Shown: positions 34,120 through 45,986, counted from the stretch's first letter. The stretch: 64,000 nt of DNA from Calditerrivibrio sp. (GCA_026415135.1 JAOAHS010000028.1:1-64000); one strand, 5' to 3'. The notes: generated by a model from the letters alone, not told the origin. Translations and numbers: made by a program.

Positions 34120-35348
34120 TATTCATTCCTCAAAGCTTCTATTGGATCCATCTTAGCCCCTTGTTTTGAAGGGTAAAGGGAAGATAGATAGGTAATCATC
34201 AAAGCAGCTACCGTTACTAAAGCAAATACCTCTGGCACTATCTCAACGGGTATCTTATCCATAAAATAGACATCCTTAGGTATAGAGATTATCTTATACT
34301 TTTTTAAAACAATACAGATTATAAGCGCCAATATATCGCCAAGCAATGTTCCGATCACACCGATAATGAGCCCCTGCTTGATAAAAACCTTTTGAATAAA
34401 CTTCTCAGAAGCTCCCATTGCTCTTAAAATAGCTATGTCCCGTCTTTTATCTTTAACAGTCATCGTTATCAAACTTATAATATTAAAAGAAGCAACAATA
34501 ACTATAAGAGTCAACACAACAAACATAGCAGCCTTTTCCAGCTCGAGAGCAGAAAAAAGGTTTTTATTCATACTCAACCAGTCCCTTGCCCAAAAAGGGA
34601 AACCGAGCTTTGCTGCAATCTCCTTTGCTATTTTTGATGCGTTATTGAGATCATCCACCTTAACACTAAAACCTGTAACCGTATCCCCTAACTCGAAAAA
34701 TTTTTGAGCTGATCTTATATCGATAAACGCAAGGCCATTGTTGTAATCGTACATCCCAGAATCAAAAATCGCTACAACGTAAAACTTTTGCATCTTTGGT
34801 GTAAAGCCGAAAGGACCTTTTTTCCCAAAAGGGGAAACCATAACCACCTCATCGTTCAACCTCACCCCCAAAGTCATGGCAAGATCTTTGCCAAGTACAA
34901 TACCAGTTTTGTTATCATATTCAAAGGTTATTTTGTTAAAATCTCCAGCGGTGATAAACTGTTTTATATTTATAGATTCTGCTTCTTTCTCGGGAATCAC
35001 CCCCCTTAACATCACACCACTGACATTAGTAGGACCAGTCAAGAGCACCTGACTGAATACAAAAGGGGAAACACCTATAACACCCTTAGCACCCCTTATC
35101 TTTTTTTCCACCTTCTCCCAGTCTGCAATAACACCTGTATCCACCCTATTGACAATAATATGGGAGTTTGCACCAAGAATCTTCTCTTTTAAGTTATTCT
35201 CAAATCCTGTAAAAACATTGGTCACTACTATCAGCGTAGCTACCCCAAGCATTATGCCTATCACTGCAATTGCAGAGATAAAGGAGATGGCTCTTGTTTC
35301 CTTTTTTGACTTTATATATCTTAAGGCAATAAAATTTTCTAATTTCAT
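34119..35348 (-). CDS. lolC: Lipoprotein-releasing ABC transporter permease LolC/LolE type
   Basis: A 409-aa permease with one N-terminal helix (about residues 22-45), a large periplasmic domain, and three C-terminal helices (about 270-295, 320-342, 370-392). MKLENFIALRYIKSKKETRAISFISAIAVIGIMLGVATLIVV and DKRRDIAILRAMGASEKFI are highly typical of LolC/LolE/LolF. Only one permease is present, so it likely forms a homodimer (LolF-like arrangement) with LolD. The gene shares one base with lolD and follows guaA by 9 bp. Confidence 0.92.
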   Translation of the reverse strand: MKLENFIALRYIKSKKETRAISFISAIAVIGIMLGVATLIVVTNVFTGFENNLKEKILGANSHIIVNRVDTGVIADWEKVEKKIRGAKGVIGVSPFVFSQVLLTGPTNVSGVMLRGVIPEKEAESINIKQFITAGDFNKITFEYDNKTGIVLGKDLAMTLGVRLNDEVVMVSPFGKKGPFGFTPKMQKFYVVAIFDSGMYDYNNGLAFIDIRSAQKFFELGDTVTGFSVKVDDLNNASKIAKEIAAKLGFPFWARDWLSMNKNLFSALELEKAAMFVVLTLIVIVASFNIISLITMTVKDKRRDIAILRAMGASEKFIQKVFIKQGLIIGVIGTLLGDILALIICIVLKKYKIISIPKDVYFMDKIPVEIVPEVFALVTVAALMITYLSSLYPSKQGAKMDPIEALRNE

Positions 35349-35357
35349 CTTAAATAA

Positions 35358-36908
35358 CTATTCCCACTCTATAGTTGCAGGTGGTTTTGAGCTTATATCA
35401 TAGACCACCCTGTTTATACCTTTTACTTCATTTATTATCCTATTTGAGATCTTTGCTAAAACGTCATAAGGGATCTTAGCCCAATCTGCTGTCATACCAT
35501 CAACACTCGTAACAGCTCTAAGTGCCAACACATGTTCATACGTTCTTTCATCACCCATGACACCCACAGACTTCACAGGTAGAAGGACTGAAAAAGCCTG
35601 CCAGATATCTCTATACAATCCGGCCTTTTTTATCTCTTCTATAAAGATATGATCCGCTAATCTAAGTAGATCCAATTTTTCCTTAGTCACTTCCCCTAAA
35701 ACCCTTATAGCCAGCCCAGGGCCAGGGAATGGATGTCTATGGACTATCTCTTCCGGAATTCCAAGTTCCAACCCCACCTTTCTTACCTCATCCTTAAAAA
35801 GCTCCCTTAGTGGTTCTATCAATGTAAATTGCATATCCTCAGGTAATCCACCAACATTGTGATGGGTTTTAATGGTTGCCGATGGACCCTTAAAAGACAC
35901 AGATTCTATAACATCAGGGTAAAGGGTCCCTTGTACCAAGAATTCGAAATCACCTAACTTTTTAGCTTCCTCCTCGAATATTCTTATGAAAAGATTACCT
36001 ATTATCTTGCGTTTTTTCTCCGGATCCTCTACCCCCTTTAAAGCATCGAGAAACCTTTTTTCAGCATCAACATAAACAAGATTTATCTTAAAGTAATCCC
36101 TAAAAGTCTTTTGCACCTGCTCAGCTTCCCTATATCTCAATAAACCATTATTGACAAAAACACAGGTAAGATTATCCCCCACCGCCTCATGGATTAATAC
36201 CGCAGCCACAGAAGAATCAACTCCCCCACTTAAGGCACATAATACTTTTTTATCCCCCACCAATTTTTTTACCTTTTCTATTTCGGTATGTATAAAATTA
36301 CCCGGCGTCCAGATCTGTTTACAACCACAAATATCAACAACAAAATTTCTCAACAGCTGATCTCCTTGATCGGTATGTACCACCTCAGGATGAAACTGAA
36401 TTGCATAAATCGGCTTTGTTTTATGTTTCATGGCAGCTATTGGAGCATTGTCCGTCCACCCTATCACCTCAAATTCAGCAGGTATTTTCTCAAGCTTATC
36501 TCCATGACTCATCCAAACCGTTAATCGGTTTCCATGTAGCTCTAAATTTTCGAAAAAAGGATCATTTTTTACATAAAGCTCACTTCTACCATACTCCCTG
36601 TGCTTGGCAGGAGCTACAACCCCACCAAAAAAATGACACAAAAGTTGCATACCGTAACAGATACCAAGCACAGGTACATCCATATCAAAAACTCTATTAT
36701 CACAAACAGGTGCATCTTTATCATAGACAGAAGAAGGTCCACCAGAAAGAATAATACCTTTTGGGGAAAAAGCCTTTATTTTATCATAAGGAACATTGCA
36801 TGGGTATATCTCACAATAAACCCTCTGCTCCCTTACCCTTCTTGCTATCAACTGTGTATATTGGGAACCAAAGTCAAGTATAAGTATCTTTTCAGCATGT
36901 ATATCCAT
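35358..36908 (-). CDS. guaA: GMP synthase (glutamine-hydrolysing)
   Basis: A 516-aa enzyme converting XMP to GMP. The N-terminal class I amidotransferase shows [11 protein letters not shown], the nucleophile in GICYGMQL and [13 protein letters not shown] with catalytic His and Glu. The PP-loop ATPase motif is [12 protein letters not shown], and the C-terminal dimer domain ends [12 protein letters not shown], the standard terminus. It follows guaB by 10 bp; the two act in sequence to make GMP. Confidence 0.98.
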   Translation of the reverse strand: MDIHAEKILILDFGSQYTQLIARRVREQRVYCEIYPCNVPYDKIKAFSPKGIILSGGPSSVYDKDAPVCDNRVFDMDVPVLGICYGMQLLCHFFGGVVAPAKHREYGRSELYVKNDPFFENLELHGNRLTVWMSHGDKLEKIPAEFEVIGWTDNAPIAAMKHKTKPIYAIQFHPEVVHTDQGDQLLRNFVVDICGCKQIWTPGNFIHTEIEKVKKLVGDKKVLCALSGGVDSSVAAVLIHEAVGDNLTCVFVNNGLLRYREAEQVQKTFRDYFKINLVYVDAEKRFLDALKGVEDPEKKRKIIGNLFIRIFEEEAKKLGDFEFLVQGTLYPDVIESVSFKGPSATIKTHHNVGGLPEDMQFTLIEPLRELFKDEVRKVGLELGIPEEIVHRHPFPGPGLAIRVLGEVTKEKLDLLRLADHIFIEEIKKAGLYRDIWQAFSVLLPVKSVGVMGDERTYEHVLALRAVTSVDGMTADWAKIPYDVLAKISNRIINEVKGINRVVYDISSKPPATIEWE

Positions 36909-36918
36909 AAAGAGCCAC

Positions 36919-38446
<1,528 letters not shown>

Positions 38447-38497
38447 TAGTTTGTGTCCCTACAAAAAAATTCATTTATTAAACAAAATTATTCCAAC

Positions 38498-38525
38498 TTG
38501 ATATTTTTATTACTAATGGTATAAT
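38498..38525 (+). promoter_or_regulatory. Extended -10 promoter of the chemoreceptor gene
   Basis: TTGATA (38498-38503), a 16-bp spacer and a perfect TATAAT (38520-38525) preceded by TG at -15. This resembles a strong sigma-70 promoter and not the sigma-28 type often used by chemotaxis genes. The start codon is at 38552. Confidence 0.7.
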
Positions 38526-38551
38526 TCGAAAAAAATGGGAGGCATTTTTTT

Positions 38552-40999
38552 ATGAGTAGGTTTAAATTCAACATAGGTCTTAAATTCAAAATCCTTTTTC
38601 CCGTCTTAACGGGTATTATACTTCTTTTAGCCATCAACATTTACAGCAGATTCAAAAGTTTTAACGAAACCCTTATTAAGAATGTAAACACTGAGATAAG
38701 TGGAATAAACAAAACCTTTAACGGTCTGGTAGATGAAAACCTGAATGCGCTAAAAAAAGCAGTTGAACTCGTAGCATCCAATCAGGAATACGCAAAATAT
38801 GCTGCAGAAGGTAATAGGGAGGCCCTTTTAAAAGTTTTAGGTAATTACTACAAAAATATAAAACAAGATATTAGACAGTTCCAATTTCACACAAAAGATG
38901 CCAAAACTATTTTAAGATTCCATAAACCTGAACATTTTGGCGACGATTTAAGTTCATTTCGAAAAACTGTTGTAAAAGCAAACCATATAAAGGCACCAGT
39001 TTTAGGCTTGGAAGTGGGTGTAGGGGGACCAGGTCTTCGAGTTGTGTATCCTGTTTTTTATAACGGTGAACATGTAGGTAGCGTAGAATTTGGGGGTGAA
39101 ATCGATTCCATCTTAGAAAAGATACAAAAGCATTACGCCATAGACTATGCAGTGGGGATTAAAGAAGATGCTTTTGTAAAAGCAAAACGCAAAGATTCCG
39201 ACAAGGATATCAAAAAGTCCGGTATAGTTTATTACACATACAGAGGTGAACTAATCAAAGATATATTAAACGCCTACGTTTCAGACAATTTTTATACCAT
39301 AAAAGGATCAAAGTTTTATATAGCCAAGATTGCCCTTAAAGACTTTTCCGGTGAAGATATAGGCCATATTCTTGTTGCTAAAAATTATACCCAATATATA
39401 AATGAAGCTTTAGCTCAATTTTACACCTCAATTACCATCATGATCCTTTTGGGGATTTTGATTATAGTTGCATTGCTTATATCGGTACATACAATAATAA
39501 AAACCATAAAAAATTTCCACGAAATTGCAAGAGAATTAGCTCAAGGTGAAGGAGATTTCTCAAAAAGAATCCCCCAAAAATATGCCGACTTTACTAAAGT
39601 AACAGGTATAAAAGATGAAAATATTTTAAACAAGTTATCAAATAAACCTTGCTGGGTCAGTATAGGAGATTTTGCTGTCGAAAGGATCTGCCCATTGCTC
39701 AAAGATGGCAAAGTATCTTGCTGTGAAGATTGTAGGATGTTTAACGCCCATTGTTCAGACGAAGTCTGCCAAATGACTACCTGGTTTAATATCTTTTTAG
39801 AAACAACAGAAAGAAGTTTTCTTAATATTATGAAAAAAATAACTGGGGTTGTTGAGTCCGCACCTATAATGTGGCAATCTGTTTATAGAGTGACAGAGGC
39901 AAATGATAAAAACACCGAAATGGCAATACAAACCGCCACCGCTGGAGAAGAGATGTCCAGCACCATACATGAGATATCAAACGGTGTTGATGAAATGACC
40001 AATAAATCCAACAAAACCCAAAACCTCGCCCTTGAGGGTAGCAGCCTGGTAGCTGAATCCACTACGTACTCAGATGAAGTACAAAATGCCATTACAAAGT
40101 TAAAGGATAACATAAAAGAGTTGATTAATAACGCCAATAAGATAGGTGCCGTGGTAGGGGTCATAAATGATATATCCGAACAAACCAACCTATTGGCACT
40201 AAATGCAGCTATTGAAGCAGCAAGAGCAGGTGAGCATGGTAGAGGTTTTGCTGTTGTTGCAGATGAGGTGAGAAAACTTGCCGAAAAAACACAAAAATCC
40301 ACCAAAGAGATAGAACACATGATCCGGGAGATGCAGTTTAAGGTCAAGAATGTAGGTAAAGATGTGGAAAACTCATCTGCCTCAGTACAAAAACAGTACG
40401 AAATCGCCCAAAAAACCCAGGATGGTTTCAACGTAATATTGTCATCTATTGAAGAACTTAATCACACCATAATATCCATCTCAAAAGCATTAGAGGAACA
40501 AACCAAAGCCACATCAGAAATAGCCCAAAGTATGACCACAATCTCCGAATCATCATCCCACACTAAAACTATTATGTCCGATCTAACTGGAAAGATCCAA
40601 ACACTACTTTCTGAAGCCTCCAATGTCGTCTCCATGTTAAATTCTTACAAATACAGTGCAAAAGGGGTTGCATTTATAAAGGCAAAATTAGCCCATATCG
40701 AATTTATGAATAGGCTTTATGATGCTATTGTATTTAGAAAAACTTACGAAGTAGTTGATCATAGACATTGTAATTTTGGTATGTTTTACTACTCCGATGG
40801 TATTAAGGAATTTGGCCATGACTACGATTTTAAAGCGATAGAACCATACCATATCAAAGTTCATGAACTCGGTAGAAAAGCTATGGAATGTATAAAGACA
40901 GGTCGGTTTGACCTTGCTTTTGAAACGATGAAGGAGATGGAGCAACCTTTACAAACCTTAAAGAAACATTTAGACAACCTAATCAACAGGTATATGTAA
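38552..40999 (+). CDS. Methyl-accepting chemotaxis protein with dCACHE, Cys-rich linker and CZB domain
   Basis: An 815-aa transmembrane receptor. TM1 is about residues 13-30. The periplasmic double-CACHE domain (dCache_3-like) carries [22 protein letters not shown] and [20 protein letters not shown]2 is about 290-313, followed by a HAMP-like helix ([19 protein letters not shown]). Between HAMP and the signalling helices lies a segment with seven cysteines (C367, C380, C390, C391, C394, C401, C406). The signalling tip is intact ([41 protein letters not shown]). The C-terminal CZB zinc-binding domain has H715, C740, H767 and H771 in the expected 3His-1Cys pattern. It is transcribed alone, from its own promoter to the terminator at 41008. 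No che genes are nearby. Confidence 0.93.
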   Translation: MSRFKFNIGLKFKILFPVLTGIILLLAINIYSRFKSFNETLIKNVNTEISGINKTFNGLVDENLNALKKAVELVASNQEYAKYAAEGNREALLKVLGNYYKNIKQDIRQFQFHTKDAKTILRFHKPEHFGDDLSSFRKTVVKANHIKAPVLGLEVGVGGPGLRVVYPVFYNGEHVGSVEFGGEIDSILEKIQKHYAIDYAVGIKEDAFVKAKRKDSDKDIKKSGIVYYTYRGELIKDILNAYVSDNFYTIKGSKFYIAKIALKDFSGEDIGHILVAKNYTQYINEALAQFYTSITIMILLGILIIVALLISVHTIIKTIKNFHEIARELAQGEGDFSKRIPQKYADFTKVTGIKDENILNKLSNKPCWVSIGDFAVERICPLLKDGKVSCCEDCRMFNAHCSDEVCQMTTWFNIFLETTERSFLNIMKKITGVVESAPIMWQSVYRVTEANDKNTEMAIQTATAGEEMSSTIHEISNGVDEMTNKSNKTQNLALEGSSLVAESTTYSDEVQNAITKLKDNIKELINNANKIGAVVGVINDISEQTNLLALNAAIEAARAGEHGRGFAVVADEVRKLAEKTQKSTKEIEHMIREMQFKVKNVGKDVENSSASVQKQYEIAQKTQDGFNVILSSIEELNHTIISISKALEEQTKATSEIAQSMTTISESSSHTKTIMSDLTGKIQTLLSEASNVVSMLNSYKYSAKGVAFIKAKLAHIEFMNRLYDAIVFRKTYEVVDHRHCNFGMFYYSDGIKEFGHDYDFKAIEPYHIKVHELGRKAMECIKTGRFDLAFETMKEMEQPLQTLKKHLDNLINRYM

Positions 41000-41007
41000 T
41001 CATGATC

Positions 41008-41037
41008 GGGTGGGGTATCAAGCTCCACCCCAATTTT
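41008..41037 (+). terminator. Rho-independent terminator of the chemoreceptor gene
   Basis: GGGTGGGG (41008-41015) pairs with CTCCACCC (41023-41030) as an 8-bp stem with one G-U pair and a 7-nt loop. On the plus strand it is followed by CAATTTTATC. The minus-strand side has no T-run, so it serves mainly the chemoreceptor transcript. Confidence 0.75.
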
Positions 41038-41043
41038 ATCAAA

Positions 41044-41385
41044 CTAAGTTGTAAAAGCATTTTCGATATGTTCAATTTGGTCACTATCTATGGATATTAC
41101 ATCAAATCTACAAAGATACTCACCTTTTTGAGCCATCATGAAATACTCGGCAGTTTTAATGATCTTTTCAATCTTTTTCTGAGAAACAGCTTCATACCCT
41201 TTGCCAAATCTATAAGATCCCCTTTTTTTTACCTCAACAAACACAATAATATTGCCTTTTTGGGCAATAATATCGATTTCACCAAACCTACACCTAAAAT
41301 TTCGATGCAATATTTTAAACCCCTTATCCTCAAGATAGGTACATGCAGTATCCTCACCCTCTTGCCCGATGGTCTTTTGTCTCAT
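41044..41385 (-). CDS. yraN: YraN family (UPF0102) nuclease-fold protein
   Basis: A 113-aa protein with the UPF0102 pattern GEDTACTYLEDKGFKILHRNFRCRFGEIDIIAQKGNIIVFVEVKKR, which contains the restriction-endonuclease-like core E..D..D-x-x-F-V-E-V-K. Function is not established; the gene is commonly next to rnhB, as here. Its ATG overlaps the rnhB stop as ATGA. It is the last gene of the minus-strand run starting at ugd. Confidence 0.93.
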   Translation of the reverse strand: MRQKTIGQEGEDTACTYLEDKGFKILHRNFRCRFGEIDIIAQKGNIIVFVEVKKRGSYRFGKGYEAVSQKKIEKIIKTAEYFMMAQKGEYLCRFDVISIDSDQIEHIENAFTT

Positions 41386-41975
41386 AAAATCCCTTTTAAG
41401 AAAGACTTCCTATGTAGAGGCGTTATACCGTATCTTTTAATGGACTCCACATGGTATTTAGTGCCATAACCTTTGTTATCATACCAACCGTATGCTGGGA
41501 AAAGATAATGCATCCTCTTCATCATTCTGTCTCTTGTCACCTTTGCTATTATAGAGGCTGCAGCCACTTCTATAAACTTATCCTCAGCCTTTAAATGTAC
41601 TTCTAAAGGGGCCTCGATATTTTTTAATTTCACAGCATCTATAACTATTTTGTCATAGGAGACATTAATCTTAGAAAGAGCAATGTGCATCGCCTGTTTG
41701 GTAGCGTTTAATATATTTAGCGTATCCACCATACTGGAGCAAACGACACCTATACCAATCGAAAGGGCATTTTCGGATATTAGCTGATAGATAAGGTCCC
41801 TTTCTTTCTCCTTTAATTTTTTGGAATCGATGATCCGTCTATCGTAAAAAGACCCCTTCAAAACGACAGCTGCTGCCACCACAGGGCCAGCTAAACATCC
41901 TCTGCCAACCTCATCAATGCCAACGTATCTCAAATATTCAAACCTTTCTTTTCTATAGTTTTGCTCAAGATCCAA
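41382..41975 (-). CDS. rnhB: Ribonuclease HII
   Basis: Cleaves RNA of RNA-DNA hybrids and initiates ribonucleotide excision. Motifs: YVGIDEVGRGCLAGPVVAAAVVL with the D-E catalytic pair, IDSKKL, DAVKL and KAEDKFIEVAAASIIAKVTRDRMM. The start is uncertain. The TTG at 41975 gives the N-terminal extension normal for the family but overlaps hypB by 46 bp. A TTG at 41933 overlaps the hypB stop as TTGA and has AAAGG about 8 nt upstream; it would give a shorter 183-aa product. I give the longer form. Confidence 0.93.
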   Translation of the reverse strand: MDLEQNYRKERFEYLRYVGIDEVGRGCLAGPVVAAAVVLKGSFYDRRIIDSKKLKEKERDLIYQLISENALSIGIGVVCSSMVDTLNILNATKQAMHIALSKINVSYDKIVIDAVKLKNIEAPLEVHLKAEDKFIEVAAASIIAKVTRDRMMKRMHYLFPAYGWYDNKGYGTKYHVESIKRYGITPLHRKSFLKGIL

Positions 41976-42601
41976 TCACTTAGCTCAGATAGACCTTCCC
42001 CAGTATAGCAGGAAGTTCTAAAAAATATGAGGTTGTTATTAACACCTTTGGCAAAGTTGATACATCTATCCACATCAAAGTTTAGATAAGGTACCAAATC
42101 GATTTTATTCAAAACAAAAACATCCGAAACCCTCATCATGCTTGGATACTTGATAGGCTTATCTTCCCCTTCCGTTGCGGCAACTATTACTATCTTTATA
42201 TCTTCCCCAAGGTAAAAAGATGAGGGGCACACCAAGTTACCAACATTTTCAATAATCAAAAGGTCTAACTTTTCAAGATCCAATTTATTAACAACCTCTT
42301 CTATCCATGCCGCTTCGAGATGGCACGCCCCATTCGTGGTTATCTGATGGGCTGGAACCCCTGTTTTTCTGATCCTCTGGGCATCATTTTCAGTCTGCAA
42401 ATCCCCTTCAATAACAAAGATGTTAAGCTTCTCCTTAAGAACTGGAAGTATCTTTTCAAGTATAGAAGTCTTACCACTACCGGGGGAAGAAACAATATTG
42501 ATAACAAACACCCCTTTTTCCTTAAAAAGCGCCTTAAGTTGTTCAGCTATTTTTGCATTTTTAGATAGTATCCCTTCTTTGATATCAATCTTATTAGACA
42601 T
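41930..42601 (-). CDS. hypB: Hydrogenase nickel incorporation GTPase HypB
   Basis: A 223-aa SIMIBI GTPase that drives nickel insertion into [NiFe]-hydrogenase (or urease). P-loop SSPGSGKTS, EGDLQTENDAQRI, the metal-binding region TTNGACHLEA (Cys and His), IENVGNLVCPSSF and the guanine motif NKID are visible. The N-terminus lacks the His-rich stretch and the CxxCGC motif of some HypB proteins, so there is no nickel-storage region. It follows hypA by 22 bp. No hydrogenase structural genes are in the window. Confidence 0.95.
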   Translation of the reverse strand: MSNKIDIKEGILSKNAKIAEQLKALFKEKGVFVINIVSSPGSGKTSILEKILPVLKEKLNIFVIEGDLQTENDAQRIRKTGVPAHQITTNGACHLEAAWIEEVVNKLDLEKLDLLIIENVGNLVCPSSFYLGEDIKIVIVAATEGEDKPIKYPSMMRVSDVFVLNKIDLVPYLNFDVDRCINFAKGVNNNLIFFRTSCYTGEGLSELSDWILSKTIEKKGLNI

Positions 42602-42623
42602 AATTTAAACTCCTGATAAATAG

Positions 42624-42965
42624 TCAGTCTACTTCAATATCAGCTATGGCAAGCTCTTCTCCACTTATTATTTCAACATTTATAGAATTACACTTTTTAC
42701 AAACAAAATAGTACTCCTCATACTCACCTTCATCACCACAGTCAAGACACCTCCCCTTAATCGCTACCACTTGCACATTTAGAGTAGCATCATTTGCAAT
42801 GGTGTCTTGTTTTAAAACATCAAAAGCAGTTATTAACGATTCTTTCTCTATCGACGCAAGTTTTCCAATCAAGACGTTCACTGCTGTAACCTTTTTTGCA
42901 TTGTTTTTCAAAGCGGTATCCACAACAATATCAAGAATGCTTTGGGCAATACTTGCCTCATGCAT
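42624..42965 (-). CDS. hypA: Hydrogenase maturation nickel chaperone HypA
   Basis: A 113-aa protein. The nickel site is the N-terminal MHE, which is intact in MHEASIAQSILDIV. The zinc site is two CxxC pairs, CLDCGDEG and CKKC, near residues 73 and 90. It hands nickel to HypB-dependent maturation. The ATG is preceded by GAGG. It begins right after rseP, so the pair hypA-hypB is set inside a conserved envelope and translation gene run. Confidence 0.95.
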   Translation of the reverse strand: MHEASIAQSILDIVVDTALKNNAKKVTAVNVLIGKLASIEKESLITAFDVLKQDTIANDATLNVQVVAIKGRCLDCGDEGEYEEYYFVCKKCNSINVEIISGEELAIADIEVD

Positions 42966-42966
42966 A

Positions 42967-44025
42967 TCAGCCTCTGATAAGCCTCATAATATCATTATAA
43001 AAAGCAAATACCATCAGAGCTATGAGTAAACTCATCCCTACCCGCATAGCCAGTGCTTTAGCTTTTTCACTTAGGGGTCTCCTTATGATGGCCTCAATGG
43101 TATAGATCATCAAATGCCCTCCATCCAATACAGGAACAGGTAAAAGGTTTAAAATAGCAAGATTTATACTGATCACAGCAACAAAAGTCATCAATGGCAC
43201 AAACCCAAAACTTGCAGCATCCTTTGTCATCTGAAAGATCATAATAGGGCCACCGATATTGTCAGAGGGAACAATCCTCTGAATCATCTTTATTATACCA
43301 ACTACCGTAAGATATACTATTTCATAACATTTCTCATTGGCTTTAACAAAAGCATCATAGAATCCAAAAGATTGTTTGAAAGTATCTCCAGAGGGACGAA
43401 TGCCCAACAAACCAACATTTATCTCTTCACCAAAAATATTCTTTGACTTAGAATTGACTGGAGTGACCTGTTTAATAAGAATCTGATCGCCTCTTTTAAT
43501 TTCAATAATCAACCTCTTGTCTGCACTCTCTTTGATTATTTTAGCCATTTCATCCCACGATGTTATGGTAACATCGTTGATCTTAATAATCTGATCACCT
43601 TTTGTTATCCCCACTGCAGCAGCTGGCATACCAGGCTGCACCTCACCGATGATAGGTTTCAACGAAGGGATACCCACCATATAAACTATTAAAAACAACA
43701 AAACAGCAAACAAATAATTAAAAAATGGTCCAGCAAAAACAATAAGGCTTTTCTGATACAGCTTCTTGTTACTAAAAGCCCTCTCTTTTAGCTCATGTCT
43801 AATATCCTCATCCAAATGTTCCCCATACATTTTTACGTATCCACCCAAAGGAACAGCAGAAATAAGATATTCCGTTTCACCAATTTTTTTACCAAACACC
43901 TTAGGCCCAAAACCTATCGAAAATCTTTCCACATAAACACCAAAAAGTTTGGCAAAGATAAAATGTCCCAATTCGTGTATAAATATAAGTATTCCAAATG
44001 CTATTATTGCAATTATCGCTGTCAT
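42967..44025 (-). CDS. rseP: Site-2 protease RseP
   Basis: Intramembrane zinc protease, about 352 aa, that cleaves anti-sigma factors and signal-peptide remnants. The zinc motif is HELGH at residues 17-21 in the first helix. A PDZ domain follows (about 115-185, IGEVQPGMPAAAVGITKGDQIIKINDVTI), and the third ligand is in NLLPVPVLDGGHLM. It has one PDZ domain where E. coli has two. The ATG at 44025 has GGGAG just upstream and is preferred to a GTG at 44037 that abuts the dxr stop. It is downstream of dxr, the usual order. Confidence 0.95.
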   Translation of the reverse strand: MTAIIAIIAFGILIFIHELGHFIFAKLFGVYVERFSIGFGPKVFGKKIGETEYLISAVPLGGYVKMYGEHLDEDIRHELKERAFSNKKLYQKSLIVFAGPFFNYLFAVLLFLIVYMVGIPSLKPIIGEVQPGMPAAAVGITKGDQIIKINDVTITSWDEMAKIIKESADKRLIIEIKRGDQILIKQVTPVNSKSKNIFGEEINVGLLGIRPSGDTFKQSFGFYDAFVKANEKCYEIVYLTVVGIIKMIQRIVPSDNIGGPIMIFQMTKDAASFGFVPLMTFVAVISINLAILNLLPVPVLDGGHLMIYTIEAIIRRPLSEKAKALAMRVGMSLLIALMVFAFYNDIMRLIRG

Positions 44026-44037
44026 CGACTCTCCCAC

Positions 44038-45177
44038 TTATAGCTTGTGTACAATTTCCTTAGCTGCTTCCCTTGATAAAATATCTAATTCAAAGATTTC
44101 GTCAATCTCTAAAATATCTTTTTCTGTAAACCTGGACAATGTCTCATGAATAACATCATAAATATTACTAAAACCGATTTTATCTTTCAAAAAAGCATCC
44201 ACAGCCACTTCATTTGCTGCATTCATAACTATCATAAGGCTGTTTTTGTTGATATTTAAAATGTTTATAGCAAGTTCTAAGCATCTATATTTTCTGTAAT
44301 CTACCTTTAGAAAAGTTAGACTACTAAATTTTTGAAAATCTATACCTTTTACTCCCGATTCTATTCTATGGGGATACCCTAAGGCAAAAGATATTGGCGT
44401 TCTCATATCTGGATTACCCATTTGGGCTAAATATGATCCATCAACAAACATAACCATAGAATGGATTATACTTTGTGGATGGATAATAACATCCAGTTGA
44501 TGAGGCGAAAGATCAAATAGATACTTTGCTTCAATTAATTCAAGCCCTTTGTTCATCATAGTAGCAGAATCGATGGTGATCTTTGCCCCCATACTCCAGT
44601 TTGGATGCCTAAGGGCCTCCTCCTTACGTACATACTCTATTGAATCGTAGGGTCTATTCCTAAAAGGCCCTCCAGATGCTGTAAGTATAACTTTCTCAAC
44701 CTTGCTTTTATCTTGCCCCATCAAACATTGAAATATAGCTGAGTGCTCGCTATCCACAGGGATAATCTCCGAACCTGTAGCTTTAGCTGTTCTTGTAATA
44801 ATATCTCCAGCAACTACAATCGACTCCTTGTTTGCAAGTGCTACCCTTAACCCCCTTTTTACAGCTTCCAGAGCTGGTAATACCCCGGAAAAACCGGTAG
44901 TAGCTATCAAAACTATATCTAAATCCTCTTCTTTTATGATCTTTATAAGGTTATCTACACCACATAAAAATCTGCACTGCACATACGGATGAGATACAGG
45001 GTTGGTCATTGAGATAGCATAATTGGGCTCAAACTCCTCAACCTGCTTCATTAGAAGGTCTGTATTAAAATTACATGTTAAAAAGACAACTTTGAAACCC
45101 TTCCTATGCCTTCTTATGACATCAAGCGCCTGAGTGCCGATAGAACCGGTAGAGCCAACTATACCTATCTTTTTCAT
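44038..45177 (-). CDS. dxr: 1-deoxy-D-xylulose 5-phosphate reductoisomerase
   Basis: Second enzyme of the MEP isoprenoid pathway, 379 aa. NADPH site GIVGSTGSIGTQALDVI; substrate and metal residues in ALANKESIVVAGD, PVDSEHSAIFQCL, LTASGGPF, TIDSATMMNKGLE and HPQSIIHSMVMFVDGS. It overlaps cdsA by 4 bp and precedes rseP by 12 bp. With uppS it links isoprenoid supply to undecaprenyl carrier synthesis. Confidence 0.97.
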   Translation of the reverse strand: MKKIGIVGSTGSIGTQALDVIRRHRKGFKVVFLTCNFNTDLLMKQVEEFEPNYAISMTNPVSHPYVQCRFLCGVDNLIKIIKEEDLDIVLIATTGFSGVLPALEAVKRGLRVALANKESIVVAGDIITRTAKATGSEIIPVDSEHSAIFQCLMGQDKSKVEKVILTASGGPFRNRPYDSIEYVRKEEALRHPNWSMGAKITIDSATMMNKGLELIEAKYLFDLSPHQLDVIIHPQSIIHSMVMFVDGSYLAQMGNPDMRTPISFALGYPHRIESGVKGIDFQKFSSLTFLKVDYRKYRCLELAINILNINKNSLMIVMNAANEVAVDAFLKDKIGFSNIYDVIHETLSRFTEKDILEIDEIFELDILSREAAKEIVHKL

Positions 45178-45986
45178 AGACCTAAAGAACTGACATAAAA
45201 ATACAACACAGGTGCCCCAAACAGCAGAGCATCTACCCTGTCCAACATTCCACCATGTCCAGGGAAGATATTCCCTGAATCCTTTACCCCAGCTTTTCTC
45301 TTAAACATAGATTCTGTAAGATCCCCAAGAACACCAGAAAATACCACTAACACAGTCGATACAATAACGTGTAAAAAATCTATATTCATAAAAAGATACG
45401 AATAGACAACTCCACCTGCTACCCCCCCTATCAGACCTGCTACAAACCCTTCTAAACTTTTTTTAGGACTTATAAGCTCATAAAGCCTTCTCTTACCAAA
45501 CCTTATCCCAAAAAAATAAGCAAAGGTATCACTGGAAAATATGATGATGAAAAGATAAAAAATATAGTGATAGTTTATATTTCTAAGTAACATAATAAAT
45601 GAGAAAAAAAAGGGTACATAAAAGATATTTAAAAATGTTATTCCCACTGTAGTAAACGTGGATTCAAGGGGTTGATTACCCAACAGTTTGATACACAAGG
45701 ATGCAAACGACACCATAAACACTGTGAGTAAAAAAAGCTTAAAATCATTCAAATAAAACCCAAAAGGGATCAAAAAAGCCCCCAAGAAGGTGGGGATTTT
45801 AAGATACTTTCCCCCTGCAATTTCTATAAGCTTTGAAAATTCATACGTGGCAATAAATACGAATACCAACAGTAAAACAAAAAACCAAAAATGATTCAGA
45901 TAAACAACAGCTAACACCAATGGAGGGATGAGAATTAATGCAGTGATGATTCTTTTTATCTTTTCACTGATTAGGAAGCTGCTCAT
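45174..45986 (-). CDS. cdsA: Phosphatidate cytidylyltransferase
   Basis: A 270-aa integral membrane enzyme making CDP-diacylglycerol. It has about seven to eight helices and the family signature near the C-terminus, SMFKRKAGVKDSGNIFPGHGGMLDRVDALLFGAP, with the KD-x-G-x-x-x-P-G-H-G-G-x-x-D-R-x-D pattern complete. A second conserved element is SDTFAYFFGIRFGKR. It overlaps uppS by 23 bp and dxr by 4 bp. Confidence 0.97.
   Translation of the reverse strand: MSSFLISEKIKRIITALILIPPLVLAVVYLNHFWFFVLLLVFVFIATYEFSKLIEIAGGKYLKIPTFLGAFLIPFGFYLNDFKLFLLTVFMVSFASLCIKLLGNQPLESTFTTVGITFLNIFYVPFFFSFIMLLRNINYHYIFYLFIIIFSSDTFAYFFGIRFGKRRLYELISPKKSLEGFVAGLIGGVAGGVVYSYLFMNIDFLHVIVSTVLVVFSGVLGDLTESMFKRKAGVKDSGNIFPGHGGMLDRVDALLFGAPVLYFYVSSLGL

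Noticed and set aside
39883-40431. Long minus-strand frame opposite the chemoreceptor signalling domain
   Set aside because: It is the complement of the highly conserved, repetitive coiled-coil sequence; no start signal and no known domain.
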